Assembly: GCA_029968055.1 (NCBI GenBank) | Contig: JASCNX010000004.1 | Coordinates: forward strand, 1 to 64,000 | DNA: 64,000 bases | Origin: Xenophilus aerolatus | GTDB lineage: Bacteria > Pseudomonadota > Gammaproteobacteria > Burkholderiales > Burkholderiaceae_C | Reading direction: 5' to 3' | Shown here: positions 17,117 through 25,120 of the stretch, piece by piece | How positions within the stretch are numbered: position 1 is the first letter of the stretch | Layout of the letters: every line of letters starts with the position of its first letter | Notes under the pieces: model-generated | Seen by the model: only the letters and a program-made list of their open reading frames with translations | Told to the model about the DNA's origin: nothing | The model's database searches: none | Position numbers and translations under genes: made by a program

Positions 17117-17608
17117 ATGCGCGTCAACCTCATCTACGCCCGCGCCGCCAACGGCGTGATCGGCGTCAAGGGCGAGCTGCCCTGGCACCTGCCCGAGGAC
17201 ATGGCGCATTTCAAGCGCATGACGGCGGGCAGCCCGGTGGTCATGGGCCGCAAGACCTGGGACTCGCTGCCGCCGCGCTTCCGGCCGCTGCCGGGGCGCC
17301 GGAACATCGTCGTGACGCGCCAGCAGGACTGGAACGCACAGGGCGCGCAGCGCGCGTCCAGCCTGCACGATGCACTGTCGGCGTGCGCGCAGGACCCGGA
17401 GGTCTGGGTCATCGGCGGTGCGCAGATCTATGCGGCCGCACAGCCGCTGGCGCAGCGCGCGGTCGTGACCGAGATCGACCGCGATTTCGACGGCGATGCG
17501 CATGCGCCCACGCTCTGGCCCGCATGGCGCGAGACCGCGCGCGAGACCCACGTGTCGGCCAAGGACGCCCTGCCCTTCGCCTTCGTCGTCTACGAGCGTG
17601 ACGCCTGA
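17117..17608 (+). CDS. folA: Dihydrofolate reductase
   Basis: A 163-residue DHFR that reduces dihydrofolate to tetrahydrofolate with NADPH. The catalytic acid is D28 in PWHLPEDMAHFK. NADPH-binding features are VVMGRKTWDSLP, NIVVTR and VWVIGGAQIY. It forms an operon with thyA, and the next gene starts within its last codons. Confidence 0.96.
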   Translation: MRVNLIYARAANGVIGVKGELPWHLPEDMAHFKRMTAGSPVVMGRKTWDSLPPRFRPLPGRRNIVVTRQQDWNAQGAQRASSLHDALSACAQDPEVWVIGGAQIYAAAQPLAQRAVVTEIDRDFDGDAHAPTLWPAWRETARETHVSAKDALPFAFVVYERDA

Positions 17609-18722
17609 GCATGGTGCGCGGGCGGAACTCCCGCCACGGCGCCGCCCGTTGGCTGCCGCCGCGGGCCTCGCGCTGATGGCCCTGGGCTGGCCGCGTTCGC
17701 GCGTGCGCGCCGCCGAGCCGCTGGAGGCCGACGAGCGCGTGCTCTTCCTGCCCAGCACCGCGCGCTGGCTCGAGGACGGCCGTGTCGAGGCCGAGGTGCA
17801 TGCCTGGGTGTACGAGCCCGACCACCTGCGCGGCCTGAACACGGCCTTTGCGCGCTACCTGGGGCTGCGCCTCTCGAAGATGAGCCCCGCCGCCCAGTTG
17901 CGCTTTCGCCAGCGGGCCGCCCTCTTCCATGCCGAATCGGAGGACGGCAAGCAGATCGACATCGTCTTCGGCGGCGGGCAGCCGCCGCTGCGTTTGCCGC
18001 CCACCGATCGCGCCGGTCGAACGCAGGCGCGCGTCGTGGTAGCGCCGCCCGCCGACGCAACGCGAGACGCCCCCTGGCTGCGCTTTCGCGCCGAGATGCC
18101 GCGTGGCGACCTGCGGCGCGCCGAAGGGCGGGTGCTGCTGGTGCCGCCGGAGGGCCTCTCGGTCGTCTCGGACATCGACGACACCATCAAGCACACGGCG
18201 GTGCACAGCCGCCGCGAGATGCTGCTCAACACCTTCGCCCGCCCCTTCGAGGCCGCGCCCGGCATGGCGACGCACTACCAGCGCCTGGCGCGCGCGGCCG
18301 ACACGCGCTTCCACTACCTCTCGGCCAGCCCGATCCAGCTCTTTCCCGCGCTGTCGGACTTCGTGCGCAGCGCCGGTTTCCCGCCGGGCAGCATGCACCT
18401 GCGCGAGAGCACGACCTGGCGCACGCTGGTGCCCGGCGAGCAGGACTCGCGTCGCCACAAGCGTGGGGTGATCGACCAGCTGCTGGCCGACTTCCCCCTG
18501 CGCCGCTTCCTGCTGGTGGGCGACTCGGGCGAGGCCGACCCGGAGATCTACGCCGAGCTCGCGCGCGAACACCCGGTGCGCATCGAGGCGGTGGTGATCC
18601 GCGACGTGACCGGCGAGGGCCGCGATGCGCCGCGCTACCGCACGGCCTTCGACGGCATCGCCGATGCGCGTTGGCACCTGCTGCCACGCGACGGCGGCCA
18701 GTGGCCGTTGCCGCTGCGCTGA
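17598..18722 (+). CDS. App1-like (DUF2183) phosphatase-domain protein
   Basis: A protein of about 374 residues. The catalytic HAD-like motif DIDDTIKHTAVHS (near residue 192) defines the App1/DUF2183 family, in which yeast App1 is a phosphatidate phosphatase. Later motifs are FHYLSASPIQLFP, KRGVIDQLLADFP and RRFLLVGDSGEADPEIY. The chosen GTG start overlaps the folA end by 11 bases and gives a signal-like N-terminus with a twin-arginine flavour (RRRPLAAAAGLALMALG, then VRA-AEP), which suggests export. An internal ATG (MALGWPR) would lose that. Bacterial members are uncharacterised. Confidence 0.83.
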   Translation: MTPEHGARAELPPRRRPLAAAAGLALMALGWPRSRVRAAEPLEADERVLFLPSTARWLEDGRVEAEVHAWVYEPDHLRGLNTAFARYLGLRLSKMSPAAQLRFRQRAALFHAESEDGKQIDIVFGGGQPPLRLPPTDRAGRTQARVVVAPPADATRDAPWLRFRAEMPRGDLRRAEGRVLLVPPEGLSVVSDIDDTIKHTAVHSRREMLLNTFARPFEAAPGMATHYQRLARAADTRFHYLSASPIQLFPALSDFVRSAGFPPGSMHLRESTTWRTLVPGEQDSRRHKRGVIDQLLADFPLRRFLLVGDSGEADPEIYAELAREHPVRIEAVVIRDVTGEGRDAPRYRTAFDGIADARWHLLPRDGGQWPLPLR

Positions 18723-18872
18723 GACCCGGCGGCGCGGCGGCTGCCGGACATGGGTGGGCGTACCGAGTGCGGCGCGGCACGCCGCTGCTAGCATGCGCCA
18801 GCGCTGCATGGCCGGCCCACCGGCCGCGGCGCCATCTCGCAGCCCCCACCGGGAGACCCTCGTCTGAGCGCC

Positions 18873-19757
18873 TTGCCCCTGCCCCTCTCCGCGCCGTCGG
18901 CCCCACGGGGCCTCGATGCGCTCTGGCCGCTGTGCGTCGACCTCACCGAACGCCGACGCCGTGGCGCGACGGCCAGCGCCGCCGGCCTGCCCCTGGCATG
19001 GTCGGCAAACGGCGGCTACGCGCTGGATGGCGAATGGGACGCCGAATCGCGCGCCCTGTTCGCGCTCTTCAAGCCGCTGCTCGATCGCCAGGGCGACGAC
19101 GCCCGCTGGGTGGTCGGCCAACTGGGCCAGAGCCTGGACGGCTGCATCGCCACGCACAACGGCGATTCCTTCTTCGTCAACGGCCCCGAGGGCCTCGTCC
19201 ACGTGCATCGCCTGCGCGCGCTGTGCGACGCGGTGATCGTCGGTGCCGGCACCGCCTGCCTGGACAACCCCCAGCTCACGACCCGCCGCGTCGCCGGCCC
19301 CAACCCGACCCGCGTGGTGATCGACCCGAACCTGCGCGTTCCGGCCGGCGCGCGCGTGTTCACCGACGGACAGGCACCCACGCTGCTGGTGTGCGACCCG
19401 GAGCATGCCCGGCGCGCCGCCGCGCGCGTGGGCGCCGACCGGGTGATCGCCGTGACACGAAGCCCCGCGCTGCAGGGCCAGATCCCGCTCGGCGAGGTGG
19501 TGGCCGCCCTGCACGGGCGCGGGCTCGACCTGCTCTTCGTCGAGGGCGGCGGCGTGACGGTGTCGCAGTTCGTGCGCCAGGGCTGCCTGGACCGCCTGCA
19601 CCTGCTCGTGGCGCCGGTGATGATCGGCGCCGGCCACCCGGGCCTGCAGGTGCGCCGTGCCGATGCGATGCGCGAAGCGCTGCGCCCGCCGGCCCGCACC
19701 TTCGCGCTGGGCACCGACCTGCTGTGGGACCTGGACCTGCGCGCCTCGCCGGCCTGA
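18873..19757 (+). CDS. RibD C-terminal-type pyrimidine/pterin reductase
   Basis: A protein of about 294 residues. Residues about 80-290 carry the RibD_C (DHFR-like) fold: WVVGQLGQSLDGCIA, HRLRALCDAVIVGAGT, NPTRVVIDPNLRVP and DLLFVEGGGVTVSQFV. The deaminase half of RibD is absent, so it is a stand-alone NAD(P)H reductase. The start is unusual: the nearest in-frame initiators are TTG at 18873 and CTG at 18864, and a GGGAGA at 18851-18856 fits the CTG better. It is convergent with, and seems functionally tied to, the PTPS/glycosyltransferase operon. Confidence 0.82.
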   Translation: MPLPLSAPSAPRGLDALWPLCVDLTERRRRGATASAAGLPLAWSANGGYALDGEWDAESRALFALFKPLLDRQGDDARWVVGQLGQSLDGCIATHNGDSFFVNGPEGLVHVHRLRALCDAVIVGAGTACLDNPQLTTRRVAGPNPTRVVIDPNLRVPAGARVFTDGQAPTLLVCDPEHARRAAARVGADRVIAVTRSPALQGQIPLGEVVAALHGRGLDLLFVEGGGVTVSQFVRQGCLDRLHLLVAPVMIGAGHPGLQVRRADAMREALRPPARTFALGTDLLWDLDLRASPA

Positions 19758-19767
19758 GCGGAACCGC

Positions 19768-20673
19768 TCAATCGAGCCAGGCCAGCAGTTCCTTGTGCCC
19801 CACCGTCATTGCAAGGGCCGACGGCCCGGCCAGCCGTGCGTGCCGGCGATCACGCCACGCTTGCACGCGAACCGCCGCGGCAGGGTTCTGCTCGCACGCC
19901 GCCGAGGCGATGCCCTCGACCATTGCCGCGAGCATCGCGCGGTGGGCCGGCCCCTGCGCCGCGTCGATGTGCCAGTCGCTGGCTGCCGTCGTGCAGCGAT
20001 AGCCCGCGCTCGCCAGCAGCGGCAGCGCGGCATCGACTGCCGAGCCGCCCAGGGCCGGCCCGAAACCCTTGTCGCGCCGCTGGTGCGCCTGGAAGAGCGC
20101 GTGCACGTCGGCGTCTGCCGCATCGGCCGGCTGCCAGTGCAGCCGGTCGTCGACGCTCAGCGCGAAGCACAGTGCCGCCCCGGCCTCACGGCTGCGTGCG
20201 ATCCACCGCGACAGCCAGTCGCCCGACACCAGGTCCAGCAAGGCCGAGGCCGTGACGAGGTCGGTGTCGTGCAGAGGCAGGCCCTCCGGGTCTGCGGCCA
20301 GGTCGGCCTGCTGCCAGACCACGTCGAGGCTCAACCGCGGCGCCTCGATGCGCAGGCCTGCGGCGGTGCGCTCCGAACGCCAGCCCTGGCTCGCCGCCCA
20401 GCGTTGCAGCGCGCCGGGCAACACCCCGAGCAGTTGCGGATCGTGGTCGACCAGCCGCCAGTGCTGCGCGCCGCCCAGCCGCGGGGCCAGCGCGCGCAGG
20501 TTGGCGCCGGTGCCGCAGCCGAGGTCCAGCACCTGCAGGGCAGCGTCGCCTCGATGCCGACGGCGCAGGCGCGCCGCGAAGGCCGGGATGTCGAGCGCGG
20601 GCGCGCCCGCCTCGCGCGCCGCCTGGTCGAAGGGCTCGCGCAGCGCCAGCCAATCCGGATCGAAGCCGCTCAT
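19768..20673 (-). CDS. Class I SAM-dependent methyltransferase
   Basis: A 301-residue protein with motif I VLDLGCGTGANLRAL (about residues 49-63), an acidic post-I turn (WRLVDHDPQLL) and a motif IV-like DLVTASALLDLVSGDWL. The substrate is not recognised. Its ATG overlaps the stop of the glycosyltransferase gene (ATGA), so it is the last member of the four-gene operon. Probably cytosolic; the target is likely the metabolite the cluster makes (inference). Confidence 0.85.
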   Translation of the reverse strand: MSGFDPDWLALREPFDQAAREAGAPALDIPAFAARLRRRHRGDAALQVLDLGCGTGANLRALAPRLGGAQHWRLVDHDPQLLGVLPGALQRWAASQGWRSERTAAGLRIEAPRLSLDVVWQQADLAADPEGLPLHDTDLVTASALLDLVSGDWLSRWIARSREAGAALCFALSVDDRLHWQPADAADADVHALFQAHQRRDKGFGPALGGSAVDAALPLLASAGYRCTTAASDWHIDAAQGPAHRAMLAAMVEGIASAACEQNPAAAVRVQAWRDRRHARLAGPSALAMTVGHKELLAWLD

Positions 20674-21740
20674 GGCGCGTCGGCGTCGAGGGTGCGCAGC
20701 AGCGCCTGCTCGAACCGCGCCCCGGCATCGGCCCAGCGCGGCAGTCGGCCGGCCGCCTGCCGCGCACCGGCGGCGAGCGCAGCCAGCCGGCCGGGCTCGT
20801 CCATCGCGCGGCGCAGCGCTTCGCGCAACGCGTGCACGTCGTTCGGCGGGACCAGCACGCCGGCGCTCGGCGGCACCGTGTCGACGATCGCACCGGCGGT
20901 GGTGCTGACGACCGGCAGCCCGCGCGCCAGCGCTTCGGCCAGCGCCATGCCGTAGCCCTCGTGCAGGGAGGGCAGCACGAACAGGTCGGCCTGCGCATAG
21001 AGCGCTTCGAGCTGCGGGCCCTCGATCTCGCCGTGCCAGCGGATGCGCTCGCCCACGCCCAGCCGCGCAGCGAGCGCATCCACGCGTGCAGCCTCGGCCG
21101 CGTCGCGCGAGCGGCTGCCGGCGCAGTGCAGCACCCAGGGCCGATCGCGCAGGCCGGCCAGCGCCTCGACGAGCACCGCGTGGCCCTTGCGCGGCGTGAG
21201 GGTGGCCACGCACAGCAGCGACAGCGCACCGGCACCGGCGCCCCCGCCCGCGGCCCAGCTGGCCGCTTCGGTGCCCGGCTCCACGACGGCGATCCGCGCC
21301 GGTGGCACGCCGTCGGCAGCCAGGACGCGCGCGGTGGAGGGGCTGGTCACGACCACGCCGCGGGCGCAGGCCAGCGCCCGGCGCTCGCTGTCGGCGAAGC
21401 GGCGCTGCTGCGCCGGCGTGAGGCCCGTCTCCAGCGCAAGCGGGTGGTGCACCAGCGCGACCCAGCACAGCCGCCGCGCGTGGCGCTCGGCAAGGTCGGG
21501 CAGCACGCCGAAGCCCAGGCCGTCGGCCACCACGCAGGCGCCGTCGGGCAGGGCCTCCACGACCTGCGCCGCGCGGGCCAGGTCGGCGGCGTCGGGAAAG
21601 GGATAGCCCTCGCCGGGGGAGCGCACGTCGGCCTGCCAGCCGCGCGCACGCAGCTCGGCCACGATGCGGCGGTCGTAGAGGTAGCCGCCGGTGCGGCTGT
21701 TCCAGTCGCCCGGCACAAGGAAGACGCAGGACCGGGCCAT
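20670..21740 (-). CDS. Glycosyltransferase family 4 (GT-B fold)
   Basis: A 356-residue GT4-type enzyme: the donor-binding half holds CVATLTPRKGHAVLVEAL, LHCAGS and the EX7E-type motif LHEGYGMALAEALARGLPVVST. The acceptor half begins MARSCVFLVPGDWNSRTGGY. No membrane segment is seen. In the operon it follows the PTPS-like gene by 16 bases and overlaps the methyltransferase start. Its membership in a pterin-type cluster, not a polysaccharide locus, suggests a small-molecule acceptor (inference). Confidence 0.87.
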   Translation of the reverse strand: MARSCVFLVPGDWNSRTGGYLYDRRIVAELRARGWQADVRSPGEGYPFPDAADLARAAQVVEALPDGACVVADGLGFGVLPDLAERHARRLCWVALVHHPLALETGLTPAQQRRFADSERRALACARGVVVTSPSTARVLAADGVPPARIAVVEPGTEAASWAAGGGAGAGALSLLCVATLTPRKGHAVLVEALAGLRDRPWVLHCAGSRSRDAAEAARVDALAARLGVGERIRWHGEIEGPQLEALYAQADLFVLPSLHEGYGMALAEALARGLPVVSTTAGAIVDTVPPSAGVLVPPNDVHALREALRRAMDEPGRLAALAAGARQAAGRLPRWADAGARFEQALLRTLDADAP

Positions 21741-21756
21741 GCCGCGCGCCGTGCGC

Positions 21757-22173
21757 TCAGCCGCCCGCCGGGCGAGGCAGCGTGCCTTCGTAGGCGGCCC
21801 AGGCGATGTGCGACTCGTGCAGTTGCACGCGCAGGTGGGTGAGTCCCGCCGCATGCGGCCCGAACTCGCCGCCGGCGACGCGTTCGGCGATGCGGTCGAA
21901 GACCACCCGCGCCATGAACTCGGTGGTGGTGTTGCGGCCGGCGAAGGCCGGATCGTCGTCGAGGTTGCGCAGGTTGAGTTCCGCCAGCACGGTGCGCAGG
22001 ACCTCGGTGGCGCGCGCGATGTCGACCACCATGCCGTCGGGGTCGAGCGCGGGTCGGCGGAATTCCGCGTCCACCACATAGGTGGCCCCGTGCAGGCGCT
22101 GTGCGGGCCCGAAGGCCTCGCCACGGAAGCTGTGGGCGATCATGAAATGGTCGCGGACGTTGACGCTGTACAT
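21757..22173 (-). CDS. Divergent 6-pyruvoyl-tetrahydropterin synthase/QueD-like protein
   Basis: A 138-residue T-fold protein. The motif FMIAHSFRG keeps the first zinc histidine (H14) and LHGATY keeps the second (H28), but the third zinc ligand of the usual HGH is alanine (A30), and the catalytic cysteine position of QueD (KCGRLHGH) is also alanine (A24, in [10 protein letters not shown]). The C-terminal part retains [18 protein letters not shown] and [17 protein letters not shown], including the conserved His-Glu region. It is thus a PTPS-fold member with an altered active site, so a reaction other than that of QueD is likely. Start: [10 protein letters not shown]. Confidence 0.87.
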   Translation of the reverse strand: MYSVNVRDHFMIAHSFRGEAFGPAQRLHGATYVVDAEFRRPALDPDGMVVDIARATEVLRTVLAELNLRNLDDDPAFAGRNTTTEFMARVVFDRIAERVAGGEFGPHAAGLTHLRVQLHESHIAWAAYEGTLPRPAGG

Positions 22174-22195
22174 GGGTCGAAGACAAGTTGAAGGT

Positions 22196-23173
22196 TCAGA
22201 CGTAGTCGATGCGCTGGCACAGCGTGTCGGGCGCGCCGGCCGCGAGGCGTTCGAGCACGGCGGGCATTTCGGCGAAGCGCGCATGGTCGGTGATCAGCGC
22301 GTCGAGCTCCGGCGCCGCCAGCAGCGACAGCGCGAGCGCCATGCGGCGGCCGTGGTCCCAGCGGCCGCGCTGCGCGGTGGCGACATGGCCCACCTGCGAG
22401 CTGCGCAGGCTCAGGCGCCGGGCATGGAAGGCCTCGCCCAGCGGCAGGCTCACCGCACGCTGGCCGTACCAGCTGAGTTCGAGCACGGTGGCCTCGAAGC
22501 CGGCCAGTGCGAGCGCGGTCACGAGCCCCGCGGGCTGCCCGCTGGCATGCACCACCAGGTCGGCCTCGGGCGTGGCCGCTCCGGGTGCCGCGAAGCGCAG
22601 GCCCAGCTTTGTCGCGACATCCTCGCGCCCGGCCTGCACGTCGACCAGTTCCACCGCGCACCCCGGAATGCGCGCGGCGAGCCAGGCCACGAGCAGGCCC
22701 ACGACGCCACCGCCGACGACCGCGATGCGGTCGCCCAGGCGAGGGACCGCATCCCAGAGGGCATTGACGGCCGTCTCCATGTTGGCGGCCAGCACCGCGC
22801 GTGCGGGCGGCACGTCGTCGGGCACACGATGCACGGCCGTCACCGGCACAAGGTAGCGCGTCTGGTGGGGATGCAGGCAGAAGACCGTGCGCTCCAGCCA
22901 TTCGGGCGGCCCGGCGTCGATGCGGCCGACGCTGGCGTAGCCGTACTTCACGGGAAACGGGAATTCGCCCTCCTGGAAAGGTGCGCGCATGCGGCCGTGC
23001 TCGCTGGGCGGCACCTCGCCACGGAACACCAGCAGCTCGGTGCCGCGGCTCACGGCGCTGTGCAGCGTGCGCACCCGCACCTGGTCGGCGGTGCGCTCGG
23101 GCAACACGCCGCGGCGCAGCACCGCATGGCCGGGGGCGTCGGTCCAGAGCGCGTCGAAAGTGTCGGAGGCCAT
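22196..23173 (-). CDS. MDR-family dehydrogenase lacking zinc ligands
   Basis: A 325-residue medium-chain dehydrogenase/reductase. The Rossmann motif is [17 protein letters not shown]. The N-terminal domain has [22 protein letters not shown] and [11 protein letters not shown] where classical alcohol dehydrogenases carry Cys and GHE zinc ligands, so no catalytic zinc is expected. It is first in the operon with the PTPS-like, glycosyltransferase and methyltransferase genes (gaps 22, 16 and -4 bases). The sequence resembles BchC-like and other biosynthetic dehydrogenases acting on tetrapyrrole or pterin side chains (recollection). The substrate is unknown. Confidence 0.85.
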   Translation of the reverse strand: MASDTFDALWTDAPGHAVLRRGVLPERTADQVRVRTLHSAVSRGTELLVFRGEVPPSEHGRMRAPFQEGEFPFPVKYGYASVGRIDAGPPEWLERTVFCLHPHQTRYLVPVTAVHRVPDDVPPARAVLAANMETAVNALWDAVPRLGDRIAVVGGGVVGLLVAWLAARIPGCAVELVDVQAGREDVATKLGLRFAAPGAATPEADLVVHASGQPAGLVTALALAGFEATVLELSWYGQRAVSLPLGEAFHARRLSLRSSQVGHVATAQRGRWDHGRRMALALSLLAAPELDALITDHARFAEMPAVLERLAAGAPDTLCQRIDYV

Positions 23174-23223
23174 GCAGGTCCGGTGGCTGCCATGCGGTGG
23201 AAGGGCCGCCGCCGTGCCTCGGG

Positions 23224-23268
23224 GTGGGCGGTCCGGCGACAGGCCATCTTAGCCGTGGGACCGCCCAC
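23224..23268. promoter_or_regulatory. 11-bp inverted repeat upstream of the pterin-like operon
   Basis: GTGGGCGGTCC (23224-23234) pairs perfectly with GGACCGCCCAC (23258-23268) across 23 bases. It lies between the stop of the NTF2-like gene and the start of the MDR dehydrogenase, about 50-95 bases before that start. It may be an operator for the operon or a factor-dependent terminator for the upstream gene; no T run follows. Confidence 0.5.
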
Positions 23269-23303
23269 GCCGCACCGCCCCAGCCCGCGGCGGCAGGGCC
23301 GAT

Positions 23304-23990
23304 TCAAACGGCGTCGACGTCGTCTCGCGTGTAGGCCCGGCTGCCCGACACCGGGTTGGCGTAATGGAAGCGCGGCACGAAGGCGGCCGGATAGGGCTCG
23401 TAGTCCACCGAGGGCGGCAGGTCCGGCTGGTGCCGCAGGCGCAGGTCGCCCTGCGGCGAGCGCGCCTTCGCCCAACCCTCGTCGAAGGGCGTGTGGTAGG
23501 TGCGGTAGAAGTGCAGCCGGTGCAGCTTCCACACGCCCGCCTCCTTGCGGTAGCGGATCTCGTAGGGGCCCTCGCCCCAGGTCGCCTTGGCGCCGAACTC
23601 GGCGATCTGCATGAAGCAGCGCCATCGGCCGCTGGCCCCCAGGCCGTCCTCGTCCAGGTGCACGATGCCCTGCACGATCAGGTGGTTGTACAGGCGGCCC
23701 CACACCAGCCCGTTCTCGTCGCTCATGGCCGGGCCCTTGCCCAGGATGTCGCGGAACAGCTGCGCCGCACGGTCGCGGCCCACGTACACGCCCAGGGCCG
23801 AGATCTCCACGGTGCAGTCCTCGGTGAACAGGTCGATGATTTCCGACCACAGCGCCTTGTCGAGGTAGTAGCCGTACATGCGGGTGAGGCGCTCGATGGC
23901 TTCGGTGTCTTCGGCGCGGGCGATGCGTCGCTCCAGCAGGTCGATGCGGCGCTGGAGGGCTTCGAGGGCTTGGTTCGTCGGAGGTGTCAT
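23304..23990 (-). CDS. NTF2-like/SnoaL-type protein
   Basis: A 228-residue protein. Residues about 5-30 form a charged coiled-coil-like helix (LEALQRRIDLLERRIARAED). An NTF2/SnoaL-like cone follows (MYGYYLDKALWSEIIDLFTEDCTVEI; GRWRCFMQIAEFG; WKLHRLHFYRTYHTP). The start MTPPTNQAL was chosen over an upstream TTG. It lies 17 bases after a Bug receptor gene and probably shares its mRNA. Proteins of this type next to transport or catabolic genes are often isomerases, dehydratases or binding proteins; no substrate can be named. Confidence 0.82.
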   Translation of the reverse strand: MTPPTNQALEALQRRIDLLERRIARAEDTEAIERLTRMYGYYLDKALWSEIIDLFTEDCTVEISALGVYVGRDRAAQLFRDILGKGPAMSDENGLVWGRLYNHLIVQGIVHLDEDGLGASGRWRCFMQIAEFGAKATWGEGPYEIRYRKEAGVWKLHRLHFYRTYHTPFDEGWAKARSPQGDLRLRHQPDLPPSVDYEPYPAAFVPRFHYANPVSGSRAYTRDDVDAV

Positions 23991-24007
23991 GAGGTGTGTT
24001 CGTCCAT

Positions 24008-25012
24008 TCAATCCAGCCGCACGCCCGTCTGGCGGATGATGCGGCCCCAGGCCTGGTAGTCGTCGCTGACGATGCGGCGGAATTCCTCGACGCTGGTGCC
24101 CGTCAGCTCCAGGCCCAACGGCTCGAACTGGGCCTTGATCTCCGGCGCGCGGATCGCCGCCACCAGCGCCGCATTGAGCTTGGCCAGCACATCGGGCGGC
24201 AGGCCCGCGGGCCCGAAGAAGCCCATCCAGCCGGCCACGTCCAGCGCCGGAAAGCCCTGCTCGCGGCCCGTCTGCACGTCCGGCAGTTCGCGGATGCGTG
24301 TCGGCCCGGTCACCGCCAGCACCTTGAGCCGGCCGCTGCGCAGGTGCGGTAGCGAGGTCGTCGGCGAGTCGAACTGCACCTGGATGAAGCCGCCCAGCAG
24401 ATCGCGCATGGCGTCGGCCGACCCCTTGTAGGGCACATGGTTGAGCCGCGCGCCGTACTGCTGGTTGAGCATCTCGATGTAGAGATGGCCGTTGGTGCCC
24501 GGCCCCGGCGAGCCGGCCGGCAGGGGCTGGGCCGCGTCGCGGCTGAGCTGGATCAGCGACTTGAGGTCGTTCGCCGGCACCGAGGGATGGGCCACCAGCA
24601 CGCCGCCGTTGCGGTAGATCTGCGTGATGGGCGTGAAGTCCTTGAACGGGTCGTAGGGCGGCTTGGAGAACATGTGCGGCACCTGCGTGTGCGTCGTGTT
24701 CAGGCCCAGGAAGAGCGTGTGGCCGTCCGCTGGCGCCCGCGCCACGGCCAGTGCGGCGGGCACGCTCGCGCCACCCGGCTTGCTTTCCACGATGACGGGC
24801 ACGTTGTCCAGATGGGCACTCAGGTGGGCGCCGAGCGCGCGGCCCAGGATGTCGGCCGGCCCGCCGGGCGGCGCCGGAATCACGATGCGGATCGGGCGGC
24901 CCGCGATGGGGAAGCCCTGCGCGAAGGCCCAGCGGGGCGAGCAGGCGGCGAGCGCGAGGCCGCTCGCGAGGAAGGCGCGCCGGTGCGGCGCCGCAGCAGT
25001 GGGGTCAGGCAT
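24008..25012 (-). CDS. Bug/TctC-type periplasmic solute receptor
   Basis: A 334-residue tripartite tricarboxylate transporter receptor. A signal peptide (HRRAFLASGLALAACSPRWAFAQ) precedes the mature start GFPIAGRPIRIVIPAPPGGPADILGRAL. The family signatures KPGGASVPAALAVARAPADGHTL and VPYKGSADAMRDLLGG are present. The ligand is unknown; Bug proteins bind carboxylates or aromatic acids. No TctA/TctB gene accompanies it. It is divergent from a LysR gene and followed by the NTF2-like gene. Confidence 0.92.
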   Translation of the reverse strand: MPDPTAAAPHRRAFLASGLALAACSPRWAFAQGFPIAGRPIRIVIPAPPGGPADILGRALGAHLSAHLDNVPVIVESKPGGASVPAALAVARAPADGHTLFLGLNTTHTQVPHMFSKPPYDPFKDFTPITQIYRNGGVLVAHPSVPANDLKSLIQLSRDAAQPLPAGSPGPGTNGHLYIEMLNQQYGARLNHVPYKGSADAMRDLLGGFIQVQFDSPTTSLPHLRSGRLKVLAVTGPTRIRELPDVQTGREQGFPALDVAGWMGFFGPAGLPPDVLAKLNAALVAAIRAPEIKAQFEPLGLELTGTSVEEFRRIVSDDYQAWGRIIRQTGVRLD

Positions 25013-25095
25013 GCACGATGTCTCCGTGTTCTTTTCTTGGTGCGCGGATCGTAGGCAGCCCCCGCCGCGCCCGCCATCGACAAATCGGCGCGGGC

Positions 25096-25112
25096 GTCAA
25101 CCGCTGGTTAAC
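25096..25112. promoter_or_regulatory. Candidate LysR operator
   Basis: GTCAACCGCTGGTTAAC has AACC/GGTT arms around GCT and matching outer GT/AC, with one mismatched pair. It lies 9-25 bases before the LysR start and between that gene and the divergent Bug receptor gene. It contains no exact T-N11-A core, so the link to this LysR is positional. Confidence 0.45.
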
Positions 25113-25120
25113 ATCTTCCG

